A stretch of DNA of 64,000 nucleotides from Platanthera guangdongensis (Eukaryota; Streptophyta; Magnoliopsida; Asparagales; Orchidaceae), in assembly GCA_039583875.1 (NCBI GenBank), contig CM077157.1:73966346-74030345 (forward strand), written 5' to 3'. The stretch's first letter is position 1. The number at the start of each line of letters is the position of its first letter. Below are positions 34,590 through 45,497 of this stretch, piece after piece. A program made the translations under genes and the position numbers. Below the pieces are notes generated by a model, which made no database searches, was not told the DNA's origin, and worked only from the letters and a program-made list of their open reading frames with translations.

Positions 34590-36252
34590 TGAAAGTCCAC
34601 CTAGTGTCAGCTATATGCACCTATGGGGGGGGGGGGGGGGAATAGGTGACGAGTAGCGCTTTTGCGGAATTTACGAACGTACCTGCACAATAAAAATAAA
34701 AAGCACAGCACATAGAATACACAGGCAATTTATAGTGGTTCCTCGACTTGGGTACATCCACTTTCCCCCTTCGACCTATCTCCCCAACAAGGGATGACTC
34801 GGTCAGTTCTCCAACGGGATTGAAATCCAATCCCTGCACTAACGGAAGGAACCCTTCCACATGTGAGAGTCAACACTCCCACAAAATGGGTTGCACCCAA
34901 CCCTTACAACATGGAAAAATCGTTCCTTTACAACAAAAGTAAATATGGAATGTACACGAGATACAAACTTCGTTTGGAGACTACGGTGTTCCTCTTTGTT
35001 CGACGACGTGTTCGTGAAGTCAACGAAAAGTCTACAACCTTGGTCTCTCTTGGAAAGGATCTTCCCGAAACCGGCGGCGGCAATCCGAGCGGCGGCTTGG
35101 TTCGGGATCGACGGCAACGACGATGCGCGGCAGCAGTACTTCTGAGATCCAATCTTCGTTGCAAAGCAAACTAGGTCTACCAACGGTCACTCTAGGATCG
35201 GTCGTCTCGATCGATTCGGACGGGGGAGTTTTTCCCGGTCAACAAATCGAGAGACAAGGGATCTCTGGATAGACACGTGAGACTCAAGCTTTGCTAAGCT
35301 TCTGTCGCCGGAGATCGGGAAGAAATGCGATCAGCAGCGCCGATGGACTTGCGCGAGCGGCGACGGAGGCGGCGGAGAGATTTCGCGATTTTAGGGTTGC
35401 ACTCGCTCGGCTTCTTTCTGTCTAGGTATTCCGTTCAAAATACCCATGTATAACTACTGTAGTTAACTCCAATATGACCGTTTGTGGGACCCACAATAGA
35501 AATCCCCAAATCCCGGTCCAGAAATTTAACAGCGGCAGAATCCGGTTCAGGAAGTTCCAGAAAAACGCCAAGTTAAAATCGGTGAGAATCGAAAGTGATT
35601 CTCGCCGAGTCGCCGAGAATCAAAGGTGATTCTCGACGATTCGGCGAGAATCAAAGATGATTCTCGTCGAATTTGCCTTGGTTGCACGCACTGCTTTAGG
35701 CCAGGTCGAGACGGCGAGAATCAACCAGTGATTCTCGCCGAATCGGCGAGAATCACTAAGTGATTCTCGTCGATTCTTACTTAGACGCAGAGGTGCTTGC
35801 TTAGAAGTTGCTGGATCGAGTTCGGCGAGAATCAACTTCTGATTCTCGACGAATCAGCGAGAATCCCAAGTGATTCTCGCCGAATCGGCGAGAATCACTT
35901 GGTGATTCTCGTCGATTCTAACTTAGACGAATTTTCGTCTTTCCACCTATGAGATGCTCCTTGACCCATCCTTGCTCCTTGTCTGCTCCTGCATATTTAC
36001 AGCCCTGTGCTTGAAAATAAGTGCACTCCAATAGAGAGAGTACACGTAGGCCAACACACTGATCTGCTCAACGCGGGATTACGTCGTGCAGACCCGTGTA
36101 TATTGACCTACTGCACCCTGACATTGGTGTGCACTTAGCGTGGAAAAACTGCAAGCACAACTAGAAGGATTTTATCAAATACATAGTCTATTGACCTTAG
36201 CTTGTCCAGGGTCTTCTTCAAATCAGGTACATTGTGGATACAATACCCAACA
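34590..36252 (-). repeat. 5' LTR of copia C
   Basis: Nearly identical to 27104-28783 but 17 bp shorter overall (1663 versus 1680). It lacks about 20 bp of the array and has a poly-C run of 16 instead of 13. Confidence 0.95.
35581..35920 (-). repeat. GATTCTCGCCGAATC array in C 5' LTR U3
   Basis: Same array as 28091-28450, with one partial unit missing around 35720-35760 and several base changes in loops. Confidence 0.9.
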
Positions 36253-36266
36253 AGGGTGTTCCAACA

Positions 36267-36793
36267 GTTTCGTTGATTCTAACTTTCCAGATTATGTTTA
36301 CTTATTGCATAAACCTTTATATGGTCTGAAAAAAGCTCATCGAGCTTGGTATGAGACGCTGGCTAGCTTTATTCTTGAGAACAAGTTCACAAGGGGAAAG
36401 ATAGATAAGAAATTATTTCTTAGGGAAATAAAAGACAAGATTTTGTTAGTGCAAATCTATGTCGACGACACTATTTTTGGCTCTACTAACGACAACCTCT
36501 GCAAGAAGCTTTCTAAACTTACGCAAGGGAAGTTTGAAATGAGCAGTATGTGCGAGCTGAGGTATTTCTTAGGGCTTCAAGTGAAACAATCTGAAGATGG
36601 AATTTTCATCTCGTAGACTAAGTTCACCAAAGAGATAATTAAGGAATTCAGAATGTAGAACGCAACCTCTATGAGGACTCCAATGGGTTCAACTGTGTCT
36701 TTAGACAAGGATGGGAAAGGGAAACCTTTTGATGAAATCAAGTACAGAAGAATAATTGGATCCTTACTCTACCTTACAGCTAGTAGACCGGAT
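36267..36793 (+). pseudogene. Copia A pol, part 2: RT palm and thumb
   Basis: It resumes A pol after element B; 36267-36271 is the duplicated GTTTC. It contains YGLKKAHRAWYETL, the catalytic QIYVDDTIFGS and [16 protein letters not shown], then stops at 36616 (TAG) and 36656 (TAG). The sequence reads as pol up to the conserved TASRPD motif, where element D begins at about 36794. Confidence 0.9.
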
Positions 36794-38046
36794 TGATGGC
36801 GCGGCCCCTCCAACACTTCCTGATGATGACCCGGTTGCCGCGGCGCAACAATTTAAAGATTTGCGATGTCATGACAACGCCACGGACGCTAACGGAAAGC
36901 TGCGATACAACCTCCGTTCGCGGCGCGCAAAGCTTGCTTAAAAGTTTTACTTAGTTTTATTTTAATCGCTTTAAACATATGGCTTGTATTAATTTTTATT
37001 TTCATGTTGGTGTGCTACTAAACACTTGGTGTCCATGTAACCGCCCGTATGGATGAGATTTCATCTCCATCATGGACGGTTGGATCTCTTTTGTAACTCC
37101 TATTTAAAGGAGGCTATTATGTGTATGTAATCGCCCGGATGGATGAGATTTCATCTCCATCATGGATGGTTGGATCTCTTTTGTAACTCGTATTTAAAGG
37201 AGGCTATTATGATGAGTTATGGAAATGAAAAGGAAAACCTAAAACCCCCCTTTGAGGAATTCGGCCACCATGGAGAGAGTCCATTAGCCGCCCCCCTTTT
37301 GGTGTGAAGCCAAGCCTTGCCTCCTCCATCCCCGTTCGGTGCGACTCCGGCGTGGCTTCTATCGGTGCGACTCCGTGGAAGAAGGAAGCAGCCCCATTCG
37401 GTGTGAAACCGGTGGAACCGTGGAGAGAGTGATTCTCCCACAAATAATGTGTGATCATCTTCTTGGTTGGGTAATCCCTTCCCTATCTTTGTGTTTCTTG
37501 CTGTGAGATTTTGTGGAGGTTATTCAACCGTCTTTTCTGCGATTTTAAAGTGTTTTCCGCTTGCAAAAATCTGAATCGAAACGTTGTTATTTACCCTCTT
37601 GTTATCCGGATTGGAAAGATCCGTTGGAGAACAAACTAGGCCTAGCCTTGACTTGTTCTCCAAGTTTTGGGTACGCTTGTGCTAACAAGGGAGTTAATCT
37701 CAACTTGTTCTTGATCGCTCTTTATCATTTACCACCGCTCCTAATTATTTTATCGCTGCGATTGACGGCTTATTGTGAAAAGAATAGATGCTTGTGTAGG
37801 TGCGGTGAGACGTGTGCTTGTTGGAGAGGTAGGTCTTAAGGTCGTGGTATCGAGTCCGGCTAGGAGCGAGTTGTGTGCTTGTTGGAGAGTTAGGTCCTAA
37901 GGACGTGGTATCTAGTCCCGTATTTTTGAGAGCCAACCGACCCCTTTTCGTTCGCTTTTGGTCGGAGCACTCTCTTTTTTTTCTATGTTCTGTGATGGGT
38001 AAGCTACCATCAGCGTAAGCACGTCCGTGTCACGTTCACCCCTACA
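36794..38046 (+). repeat. 5' LTR of chromovirus D
   Basis: It begins TGATGGCGCGGCC, which is also the last ~49 codons of pol, and ends CCCCTACA. It contains two 90-bp direct repeats (37037-37126, 37127-37216), each with a TATTTAAAGG box, so the promoter is duplicated. Confidence 0.93.
37037..37216 (+). promoter_or_regulatory. Duplicated 90-bp promoter block in D LTR
   Basis: Two tandem 90-bp units each hold the inverted repeat GATGAGATTTCATCTC and a TATTTAAAGG box (37101-37110 and 37191-37200). The right LTR has the same pair at 43308-43397 and 43398-43487, so the duplication predates insertion. Confidence 0.8.
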
Positions 38047-38052
38047 CCAATT

Positions 38053-38065
38053 TGGTATCAGAGCC
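38053..38065 (+). promoter_or_regulatory. Primer binding site of D
   Basis: TGGTATCAGAGCC lies 6 bp after the 5' LTR end. It is an exact complement to the initiator tRNA-Met 3' end. The leader up to the gag ATG (38332) is about 270 bp with no ORF. Confidence 0.9.
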
Positions 38066-38331
38066 AGGTTGTTTCAACTTCTACGTTGCAAACATCCTCG
38101 CTGCGTTCCTTGTCGGTCCATCTAATCTTAGAAAAAAAAACGCAATCAAAAAAATTATTTTTGTGGTCTGCCAATAGCGGGCTAAAATCTGTAATTTTCT
38201 GCGAAATCTGAAAAAACAAAAATTTTAATGATCTACGCCTTACTCCCATCGGGAATATCTAAAAATATTCCATTTCCAGTATAGCTTCAACCCTAGGAAA
38301 ATTCATCTAGCCTGGGGTCTCCCAAACCTGA

Positions 38332-41300
38332 ATGCGCACTAGGCTAGGAACGGAGTACTCAACCCCGTCTACGTCTAGGATGTCTGCGAACGAGCATGGT
38401 GATCCGAACACCGAGGCTATAGCGGGTCTTCGTGCCGAAATGGCTGAGCTTAGGACCGTCTTAGCCCAGATCCTACGAAATCAGGAAAGGCCACCCCCAC
38501 CTCTCGTTGATGTTGGGCAGCCCAACCGGCACCAACCGAACTTTGACTCGGATTCTGAGGGAAACTCTCCCCGTGTGCCCCCTCGAGAACCCCGCCCCGA
38601 GCGAGAATTTGATATCACGAGGGCCATCAAGATAAATGACCCCACCTATGATGGCATGGGAGATCCCCAGATCTTCCTCCATTGGGCTATCGACATGGAG
38701 TGCTATTTCGAATGGCACAACCTCACGGACCCCCAAAAGATTCAAGTTGTCAGGATGAAATTAACGGGACGTGCCAAAACTTATTGGCTGAATGAAGAAC
38801 GTAGGTTAGGAGCTGGGCACGGGGTCCCACTCATTGGATGGGATGTGATGAAGAACCTGCTAACCGATCAGTACGTTCCCGCGTATCATCGGACGCAGAT
38901 GTTCGATGAGCTTGCCACCCTTTGACAAGGCTCAATGTCTGTTGCTGAATATATGGGAGAACTTAAGGACCGTATGGTACGATGTGACCTTCGAGAGATC
39001 CCCGAAGTCACTTTATCTAGATTCCGAAAGGGACTTCACCCCGACATTCAGCGGAAACTCTTGCGTTACGGTCAGACGGACTTGAATACGACTTTCAATG
39101 CCGCCTTGGACATTGAAAAGCACCTTGCCTCTAAGGCTCACTCCCGTTATTCTAATACGAAGAATAAGTCCACCACTGGGGCATCTACTTCCACTTTTCC
39201 TGATAAGGGAAAATTTAGATCCTCTGATTCGAAATCCGTAGAGATTACCGCTAGAAATACCAAAAACCCCACTAGTGAGCGTATCCCCGTTGGAAAGGTT
39301 AGCAAGGCTAACACCACTTGCTACTCATGCGGTGTTCAAGGCCACTATGCCTACGAGTGCCCCACTAAGACGAAGGCCATAGCCTTGCTAGAGTCCGCTA
39401 CCGACCCTGACGATTATGTCTATGAGGCCGAAGAGGAGAGCGACCCCGATGGAGTCCCTAGTGACTTGGAGGACGATCACCGCCTTATGGTGATGCGTTG
39501 CATTATGACCACTCCTCGTCCCGTAGATGACTGGAAGAGGACGAGCATATTTTCCCTGATCTTTAAGAGTGGAGAAAAACTTTGCAAATTAGTTATCGAT
39601 GGTGGTAGTTGCGTAAACGCCGTTTCTGAGAATGCTGTTAAGCGTATGTCCTTGACTGTCGTGCCGCACCCGACCCCTTACCAGGTCGCTTGGATTAGTA
39701 AGGTTACTATTAAGGTTACCCAACGATGCCTAGTCCCCCTGTCTTTCAAATCCTACACGGATTAGGTTTGGTGCGACGTCCTACCGATGGACATTTGTCA
39801 TGTGTTACTAGGCCGCCCTTGACTATACGACCGTGATGTGACGCACTATGGTCGTGCAAACACTTATGAGTTCAAATTCAATGGCAGGATCGTCACCTTG
39901 AGACCGACTGTGCCAAAAGAGCCCGTAGTGTTGGCTAAGGATACCACCATCCCAGTAGAGAGGAAAGCCTTGAGTTTAGTTGGTAGGAAGGAATTTGTGA
40001 AGGATCCCTTCATTGGGGGAATAATGTACGCTCTCGTTCTCCTGAGTACAAAGACTGAAAGTGGCGTGTTGGAAGATTTACCCCAAGAGCTACGGGTATT
40101 GTTGGATGAGTTTAGGGATGTATACCCGGAAGAGTTACCTTCGTCGTTACCACCGCTTAGAGATATACAACACGCAATAGACCTTATCCCCGGATCGTCC
40201 TTACCCAATCAACCACACTATAGGCTTAATCCTACTGCCCATATAGAGTTACAAACCCAGATAGAGGATTTGCTAAATAAGGGATTTATTAGGATGAGTA
40301 TGAGCCCATGTGCTGTCCCCGCCCTTCTTGCCCCTAAGAAGGATGGCACTTGGCGCATGTGTGTTGATAGACGAGCACTCAACAAAATTACTATAAAATA
40401 TCGGTTTCCAATTCCGCGACTAGATGATCTCTTGGATGTCCTATCGAGTGCCACTATCTTCTCAAAATTGGACTTACGGAGTGGTTACCACCAGATTAGG
40501 ATCCGAGAGGGGGATGAGTGGAAGACGGCGTTCAAGTCTAAGGACGGGTTGTATGAATGGCTTGTGATTCCCTTTGGGTTATCCAATGCCCCCAGCACCT
40601 TCTCCCGGATGATGACACACATCTTTAGGCCATATATGGGGAAGTTTGTTGTTGTATATTTCGACGACATCCTAGTGTTTAGTACCTCCCCCGCCGAACA
40701 CCTCTCCCACATCAAAGTAGTCCTCTCCACCTTAAGGACTGAAACCTTATATCTAAATCTTAAGAAATGCACGTTTTATGTTTCAGAGGTTGAATTCTTA
40801 GGTTACATAGTTGGCTCCGAAGGAATTCGTGTTGACCCAGGAAATGTTCAAGTGATTAGAGACTGGCCCGAGCCCACTAGCCTTCGTGAGGTGCGTAGTT
40901 TCCACGGGTTAGCTACCTTTTATCGTTGTTTCATACGCAATTTTAGTAGCATTATGGCACCCATTACGGACTGCATGAAGAAAGGCGAATTCACATGGTC
41001 CAAATCCGCCACGTTTGCATTCCATCGTATTAAGGAGCTTATGACCGAAGCACTGGTGTTACGTCTCCCAGACTTCACCAAGGTCTTCGAGCTTACTTAT
41101 GATGCATCTGGCGTAGGGATTGGAGGTGTCTTGAGTCAAGAGGGTCACCCGGTTAGTTAGTTTAGTGAGAAGTTAGCGGGTGCTAAATTAAATTATTCCA
41201 ATTACGATAGGGAGTTTTACGCGGTCATTAGATGTTTGCATCATTGGAGGCACTATCTCCTTCATAAGGAGTTCGTGATCCTCTCTGATCATGAAGCGTT

Positions 41301-43212
41301 ACGATTCATCAATGGTCAGCACAAAATTAGCCCGCGCCACGCTAAATGGGTATCCTTCTTGCAAGAATACACATTTACTCTCAAGCACCTTAAGGGGTCC
41401 GACAATCGAGTTGCCGATGCACTCAGTCGCCTCACCCTCTTACTTTCCTCCATGCAAGTCCACGTGGTAGGGTTCGAGCGCATAAAGGATGAATACGCTA
41501 CATGCCCTGATTTTCAGGAGCCATACTTATCTGCCCAGGATAGCTCTCCCGCGACCATCACGGCCTTTTCACTTAGAGACGGATATTTATTCAAAAACGG
41601 AAAATTGTGTATCCCTCACTCCTCTTTGCGACTCCACATCATTTGGGAGTTACATAGTGGTGGCTTGAGTGGTCACTTTGGCCGAGACAAAACGATAACG
41701 CTCGTAGAGGAGAAATTCTTTTGGCCTAAACTAAAGGCGATGGTTGGGAAAGTAGTGAGCAGTTGCCGTACGTGTCAAGTTTCTAAGGGTACTAAGTCCA
41801 ATGTAGGTTTATACACCCCGCTACCTATTCCGTCCATTCCGTGGGAAGACGTGAGCATGGACTTTGTATTAGGACATCCCCCCACCCTTCGACGTCATGA
41901 TTCTATACTCGTTGTCGTGGATAGGTTCTCCAAGATGGCGTACTTCCTCCCATATAGTAAGACCAACGACGCTTCTCACATTGCGAAACTGTATTTTAAG
42001 GACGTCGTTAGTCACCGTGGAGTTCCGAAGACTATTGTCTCGGACAGGGATGTCAAGTTCACTAGCTACTTTTGGAAAACCTTGAGGGTTCTTATGGGAA
42101 CAAAATTATTATTCTCTGCGGCTTATCACCCACAAACTGATGGCCAGACGGAAGTAGTCAATCAGAGCCTAGGAAATCTTCTTAGATGTCTCGTGAGCGA
42201 TCATAAAGGCACTTGGGATTTACTTCTTCCACATGCACAACTGGCTTACAATAATTCTAAAAATCGGTCCACGGGTATGTCTCTGAATGAAATTGTTCAG
42301 GGGTATAAGGCCCCTGTGCCACTTGACTTGGTCCCCTTACCTCCCACATACAAAACAAGTCAGTTTGCACAATCCTTCGCCCAACATATTCACGACTTAC
42401 ATGCACGTATACGAGCTACCTTGACTGCTCAATATGAGTCTTATCAAGCGCACGCTAATCTACATAGGAAGGTGTCACACTTTAAGGTCAGCGATCTGGT
42501 TTTAGTACGGTTAGTTCCCGAACGAATGCCAACTGGCACCGTTAAAAAGTTAGTTCCAAAGCGCGCCGGTCCTTTTTAGATTATAAAGAAGCTAGGTGAC
42601 AACGCTTTCGTATTGGATTTGCCTGCTGAATGGGGTATCTCCCCTATTTTTAACGTCTCGGATTTGACGCTGTTTGTTGCGCCTCCACAAGAGTTGGTTT
42701 CTTTGTCGTCTTCTCCCTCCACTGAAATTTCTAATGGGTTGGGGAGTGGTAGTTCAGATGATCTCTCTCCTTCGGTCCCCGCAGGTATAACATCGGATGG
42801 TACGTTGCCTTCTTTTATTCCTACTGCTGACATGTTTCCCAGGTTTCCCAAGACGTTTCTCCATCCAGATATGATACTCGCCGCTGAGCCACTTACTACT
42901 CCAGATGGTGCTACCTACCACTTCCTCATCCGTTGGCGTGACCGCCCACCTTCGGACGACTCATGGGTACTCGCGACAGAGCTTCAACGTTTGGATGCCG
43001 AGTTTCTCTGCCGCTTTCTCTCGGCCCACGCATCGGAGATGCTCGATTTTGAGTGGGGGAGGATTGATGGCGCGGCCCCTCCAACACTTCCTGATGATGA
43101 CCCGGTTGCCACGACGCAACAATTTAAAGATTTGCGACGTCATGACAACGCCACGGACACTAACGGAAAGCTGCGATACAACCTCCGTCCGCGGTGCGCA
43201 AAGCTTGCTTAA
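38332..43212 (+). pseudogene. Chromovirus D gag-pol polyprotein with five in-frame stops
   Basis: One frame of 1627 codons from ATG 38332 to TAA 43210-43212, with no frameshift. Domains: gag core (~residue 80-240), zinc knuckle CYSCGVQGHYAYEC (~330), protease with LVIDGGSC (~420), RT with [22 protein letters not shown] and [10 protein letters not shown] (~775), RNase H ([11 protein letters not shown] ~922; YDREFYAV), integrase zinc finger (~1100-1150) and core (MDFVLGHP, IVSDRDVKFTS, YHPQTDGQTE), and chromodomain FLIRWRDRPPSDDSW (~1530). The last ~49 codons lie in the 3' LTR. Stops: 38923 TGA, 39763 TAG, 39820 TGA, 41158 TAG, 42577 TAG. The first four replace conserved Arg, Gln, Trp and Gln; each fits a single C:G to T:A change, and the fifth is compatible with one at Gln. 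Confidence 0.93.
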
Positions 43213-44319
43213 AAGTTTTACTTAGTTTTATTTTAATCGCTTTAAACATATGGCTTGTATTAATTTTTATTTTCATGTTGGTGTGCTACTAAACACTTGG
43301 TGTCTATGTAACCGCCCGGATGGATGAGATTTCATCTCCATCATGGACGGTTGGATCTCTTTTGTAACTCCTATTTAAAGGAGGCTATTATGTGTATGTA
43401 ACCGCCCGGATGGATGAGATTTCATCTCCATCATGGACGGTTGGATCTCTTTTGTAACTCCTATTTAAAGGAGGCTATTATGATGAGTTATGGAAATGAA
43501 AAGGAAAACCTAAAACCCCCCTTTGAGGAATTCGGCCACCATGGAGAGAGTCCATTAGCCGCCCCCCCCCCTTTTGGTGTGAAGCCAAGCCTTGCCTCCT
43601 CCATCCGTTCGGTGCGACTCCGGCGTGGCTTCTATCGGTGCGACTCTGTGGAAGAAGGAAGCAGCCCCATTCGGTGTGAAACCGGTGGAACCGTGGAGAG
43701 AGTGATTCTCCCACAAATATTGTGTGATCATCTTCTTGGTTGGGTAATCCCTTCCCTATATTTGTGTTTCTTGCTGTGAGATTTTGTGGAGGTTATTCAA
43801 CCGTCTTTTCTGCGATTTTAAAGTGTTTTCCACTTGCAAAAATCTGAATCGAAACGTTGTTATTGACCCTCTTATTATCCGGATTGGGAAGATCCGTTGG
43901 AGAACAAACTAGGCCTAGCCTTGACTTGTTCTCCAAGTTTTGGGCACGCTTGTGCTAACAAGGGAGTTAATCTCAAGTTGTTCTTCATCGCACTTTATCG
44001 TTTACCACCGCTCCTAATTATTTTATCGCTGCGATTGACGGCTTATTGTGAAAAGAATAGATGCTTGTGTAGGTGCGGTGAGACGTGTGCTTGTTGGAGA
44101 GGTAGGTCTTAAGGTCGTGGTATCGAGTCCGGCTAGGAGCGAGTTGTATGCTTGTTGGAGAGTTATGTCCTAAGGACGTGGTATCGAGTCCCGTATTTTT
44201 GAGAGCCAACCGACCCCTTTTCGTTCGCTTTTGGTCGGAGCACTCTCTTTATTTTCTATGTTCTGTGATGGGTAAGCTACCGTCAGCGTAAGCACGTCCG
44301 TGTCACGTTCACCCCTACA
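43065..44319 (+). repeat. 3' LTR of chromovirus D
   Basis: It starts TGATGG after a purine tract GAGTGGGGGAGGA that serves as PPT while also encoding pol. It matches the 5' LTR closely and ends CCCCTACA. Small indels such as a longer C run near 43563 separate the two. Confidence 0.93.
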
Positions 44320-44933
44320 AGCAAATATTCTCAACATGTGTATTTGCTAGATTTCAAGTGAACTCTAAGGAATCTCACTATGCTGCTGCAAAGCAGATTT
44401 TGAGATGCCTTAAAGGTACACCAAATCTTGGATTATGGTACCCAAGAAGTAATGATAGCAAACTAATTGGTTTTTCAGATGCAGATATTGCAGGTAGCAA
44501 AGACGACAGGAAAAGCACTTCCGGGACTTGCCAATTCCTTGGAAGAAGACTCATTTCCTGGAGTAGTAAGAAGCAAAACTGTGCTGTAATCTCAATAGCT
44601 GAGTCAGAGTATATCTCTGCAGGCAGTTGCTGTGTATAGTTCCTGTGGATAAAGAATCAATTTGAAGACTACAATATAAAGTTTCAGAACATTCCATTGT
44701 TTTACGACTCTTCCAGCACAATTGCAATAGCCAACAACCCAGTCTCGGACAGCCGGACAAAGCACATAGTGCTGAGGTATCACTTCATCCGGGAGCATGT
44801 GGAGCATGGGGACATAGATCTATAATATGTCGCTACAGACATGCAGATTGCAGATATTTTCACGAAGCTACTAGATGAGACCAAGTTCTCGCTCTTCAAA
44901 ATAGAACTTGGAATGCTCAACAAAGAAGATTAG
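44320..44933 (+). pseudogene. Copia A pol, part 3: RNase H and C-terminus
   Basis: It resumes after element D with FSTCVFARFQV. RNase H follows, with FSDADIAGSKDDRKSTSG and [10 protein letters not shown], then YDSSSTIAIANNP and ADIFTKLLDE, ending LGMLNKED with TAG 44931-44933. In-frame TAG at 44637 and TAA near 44823 both replace probable Gln codons (C to T). Confidence 0.92.
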
Positions 44934-45012
44934 AGAAGGTGGACTTATAAGAAGGCTCAAAGATCAAGAATCAGTCAAAATTTGGAATTTTTTAAATTTC
45001 TAACTTTTTGAC

Positions 45013-45228
45013 TCGAGTAAGAAGTAACCTACTCGAGTACCTGCTTGACCTACTCGAGTACTTCTTCAGCTACTTGAGTAGTTGAAAGACCTACTCAAGT
45101 ACTTAAGTTTCACTCGAGTACTTCAATATCCCTACTCGAGTACTTCCAAGATATTACTCGAGTACTTCCAGCTTTCTCACTCGAGTACTTCTATATCATC
45201 ACTCGAGTACTGCCGATTCTCTCGAGAA
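45013..45228 (+). repeat. Second copy of the A CTCGAG array, between pol and 3' ORF
   Basis: Nine CTCGAG hexamers, mostly ACTCGAGTACTT, lie in 216 bp immediately after pol, with one more at about 45400. The hexamer is the same as in the A LTR U3 but the flanks differ (GTACTT rather than GTAGT), so it is not a recent duplication of the LTR. Confidence 0.92.
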
Positions 45229-45346
45229 TCAGGAAGTCATATTCTCTACCTTGAATCAAATTTCTTTATCTGCAACCCGAGGCTTATATTGCATATTCAA
45301 AGGTATATTTCCTCTATTTATTTCATAATTAGAGATAAATTAGGGT

Positions 45347-45354
45347 TATATAAA
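45347..45354 (+). promoter_or_regulatory. Candidate internal TATA box for the A 3' ORF
   Basis: TATATAAA lies about 120 bp after the internal CTCGAG array and 150 bp before the 3' ORF ATG. This repeats the LTR arrangement (array, TATATAA about 110 bp downstream). It is the best candidate for a promoter making a subgenomic mRNA for the 3' ORF. Confidence 0.55.
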
Positions 45355-45497
45355 TCGAAAAGTCCGAAATTTCTTTTCTACACGAATCAAACTCCATTCA
45401 CTCGAGTAAGCCGGCAGACGCTTCACCTTCCGCCGAAAGTTACAGAGCCTGCACCATCTTCATCCTCGCCGCAGAATTTTTCCCTAATCTCTGGATC

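Larger units (their letters stand above)
27104..36252 (-). mobile_element. Copia element C (Sirevirus-like, minus), nearly intact
   Basis: LTRs lie at 27104-28783 and 34590-36252. A perfect 5-bp target duplication AGGGT (27099-27103 and 36253-36257) lies in the 5' LTR of B. Gag and pol are both open over their full length. Unlike A and B it has no 3' ORF between pol and the 3' LTR. It is the youngest-looking copia element in the window. Confidence 0.96.
14995..36266 (-). mobile_element. Copia element B (Sirevirus-like, minus strand), carrying nested element C
   Basis: B is bounded by LTRs 14995-16511 and 25596-27103 plus 36258-36266; each is 1517 bp once nested C is removed. The target duplication is GTTTC (14990-14994 and 36267-36271). 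It lies inside the RT region of copia A. On the minus strand the order is 5' LTR, PBS, gag, pol, palindrome array with TATA, 3' ORF, PPT, 3' LTR. The total without C is about 12.1 kb, large because of the 3' ORF. Confidence 0.95.
36794..44319 (+). mobile_element. Ty3/gypsy chromovirus D (CRM-like)
   Basis: Two LTRs (36794-38046, 1253 bp; 43065-44319, 1255 bp) bracket one gag-pol frame. It sits within the RT/RNase H region of copia A (between TASRPD at 36793 and FSTCVFARFQV after 44328). No matching 5-bp flank duplication is visible (CGGAT versus AGCAA), so the target site was altered after insertion or the edges shifted. CRM-like affiliation is inferred from the ORF running into the LTR and the C-terminal chromodomain. 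Confidence 0.93.

Noticed and set aside
36789..44324. A 5-bp target duplication for element D
   Set aside because: The flanks CGGAT and AGCAA do not match under the LTR edges supported by the two LTR copies, so none is claimed.
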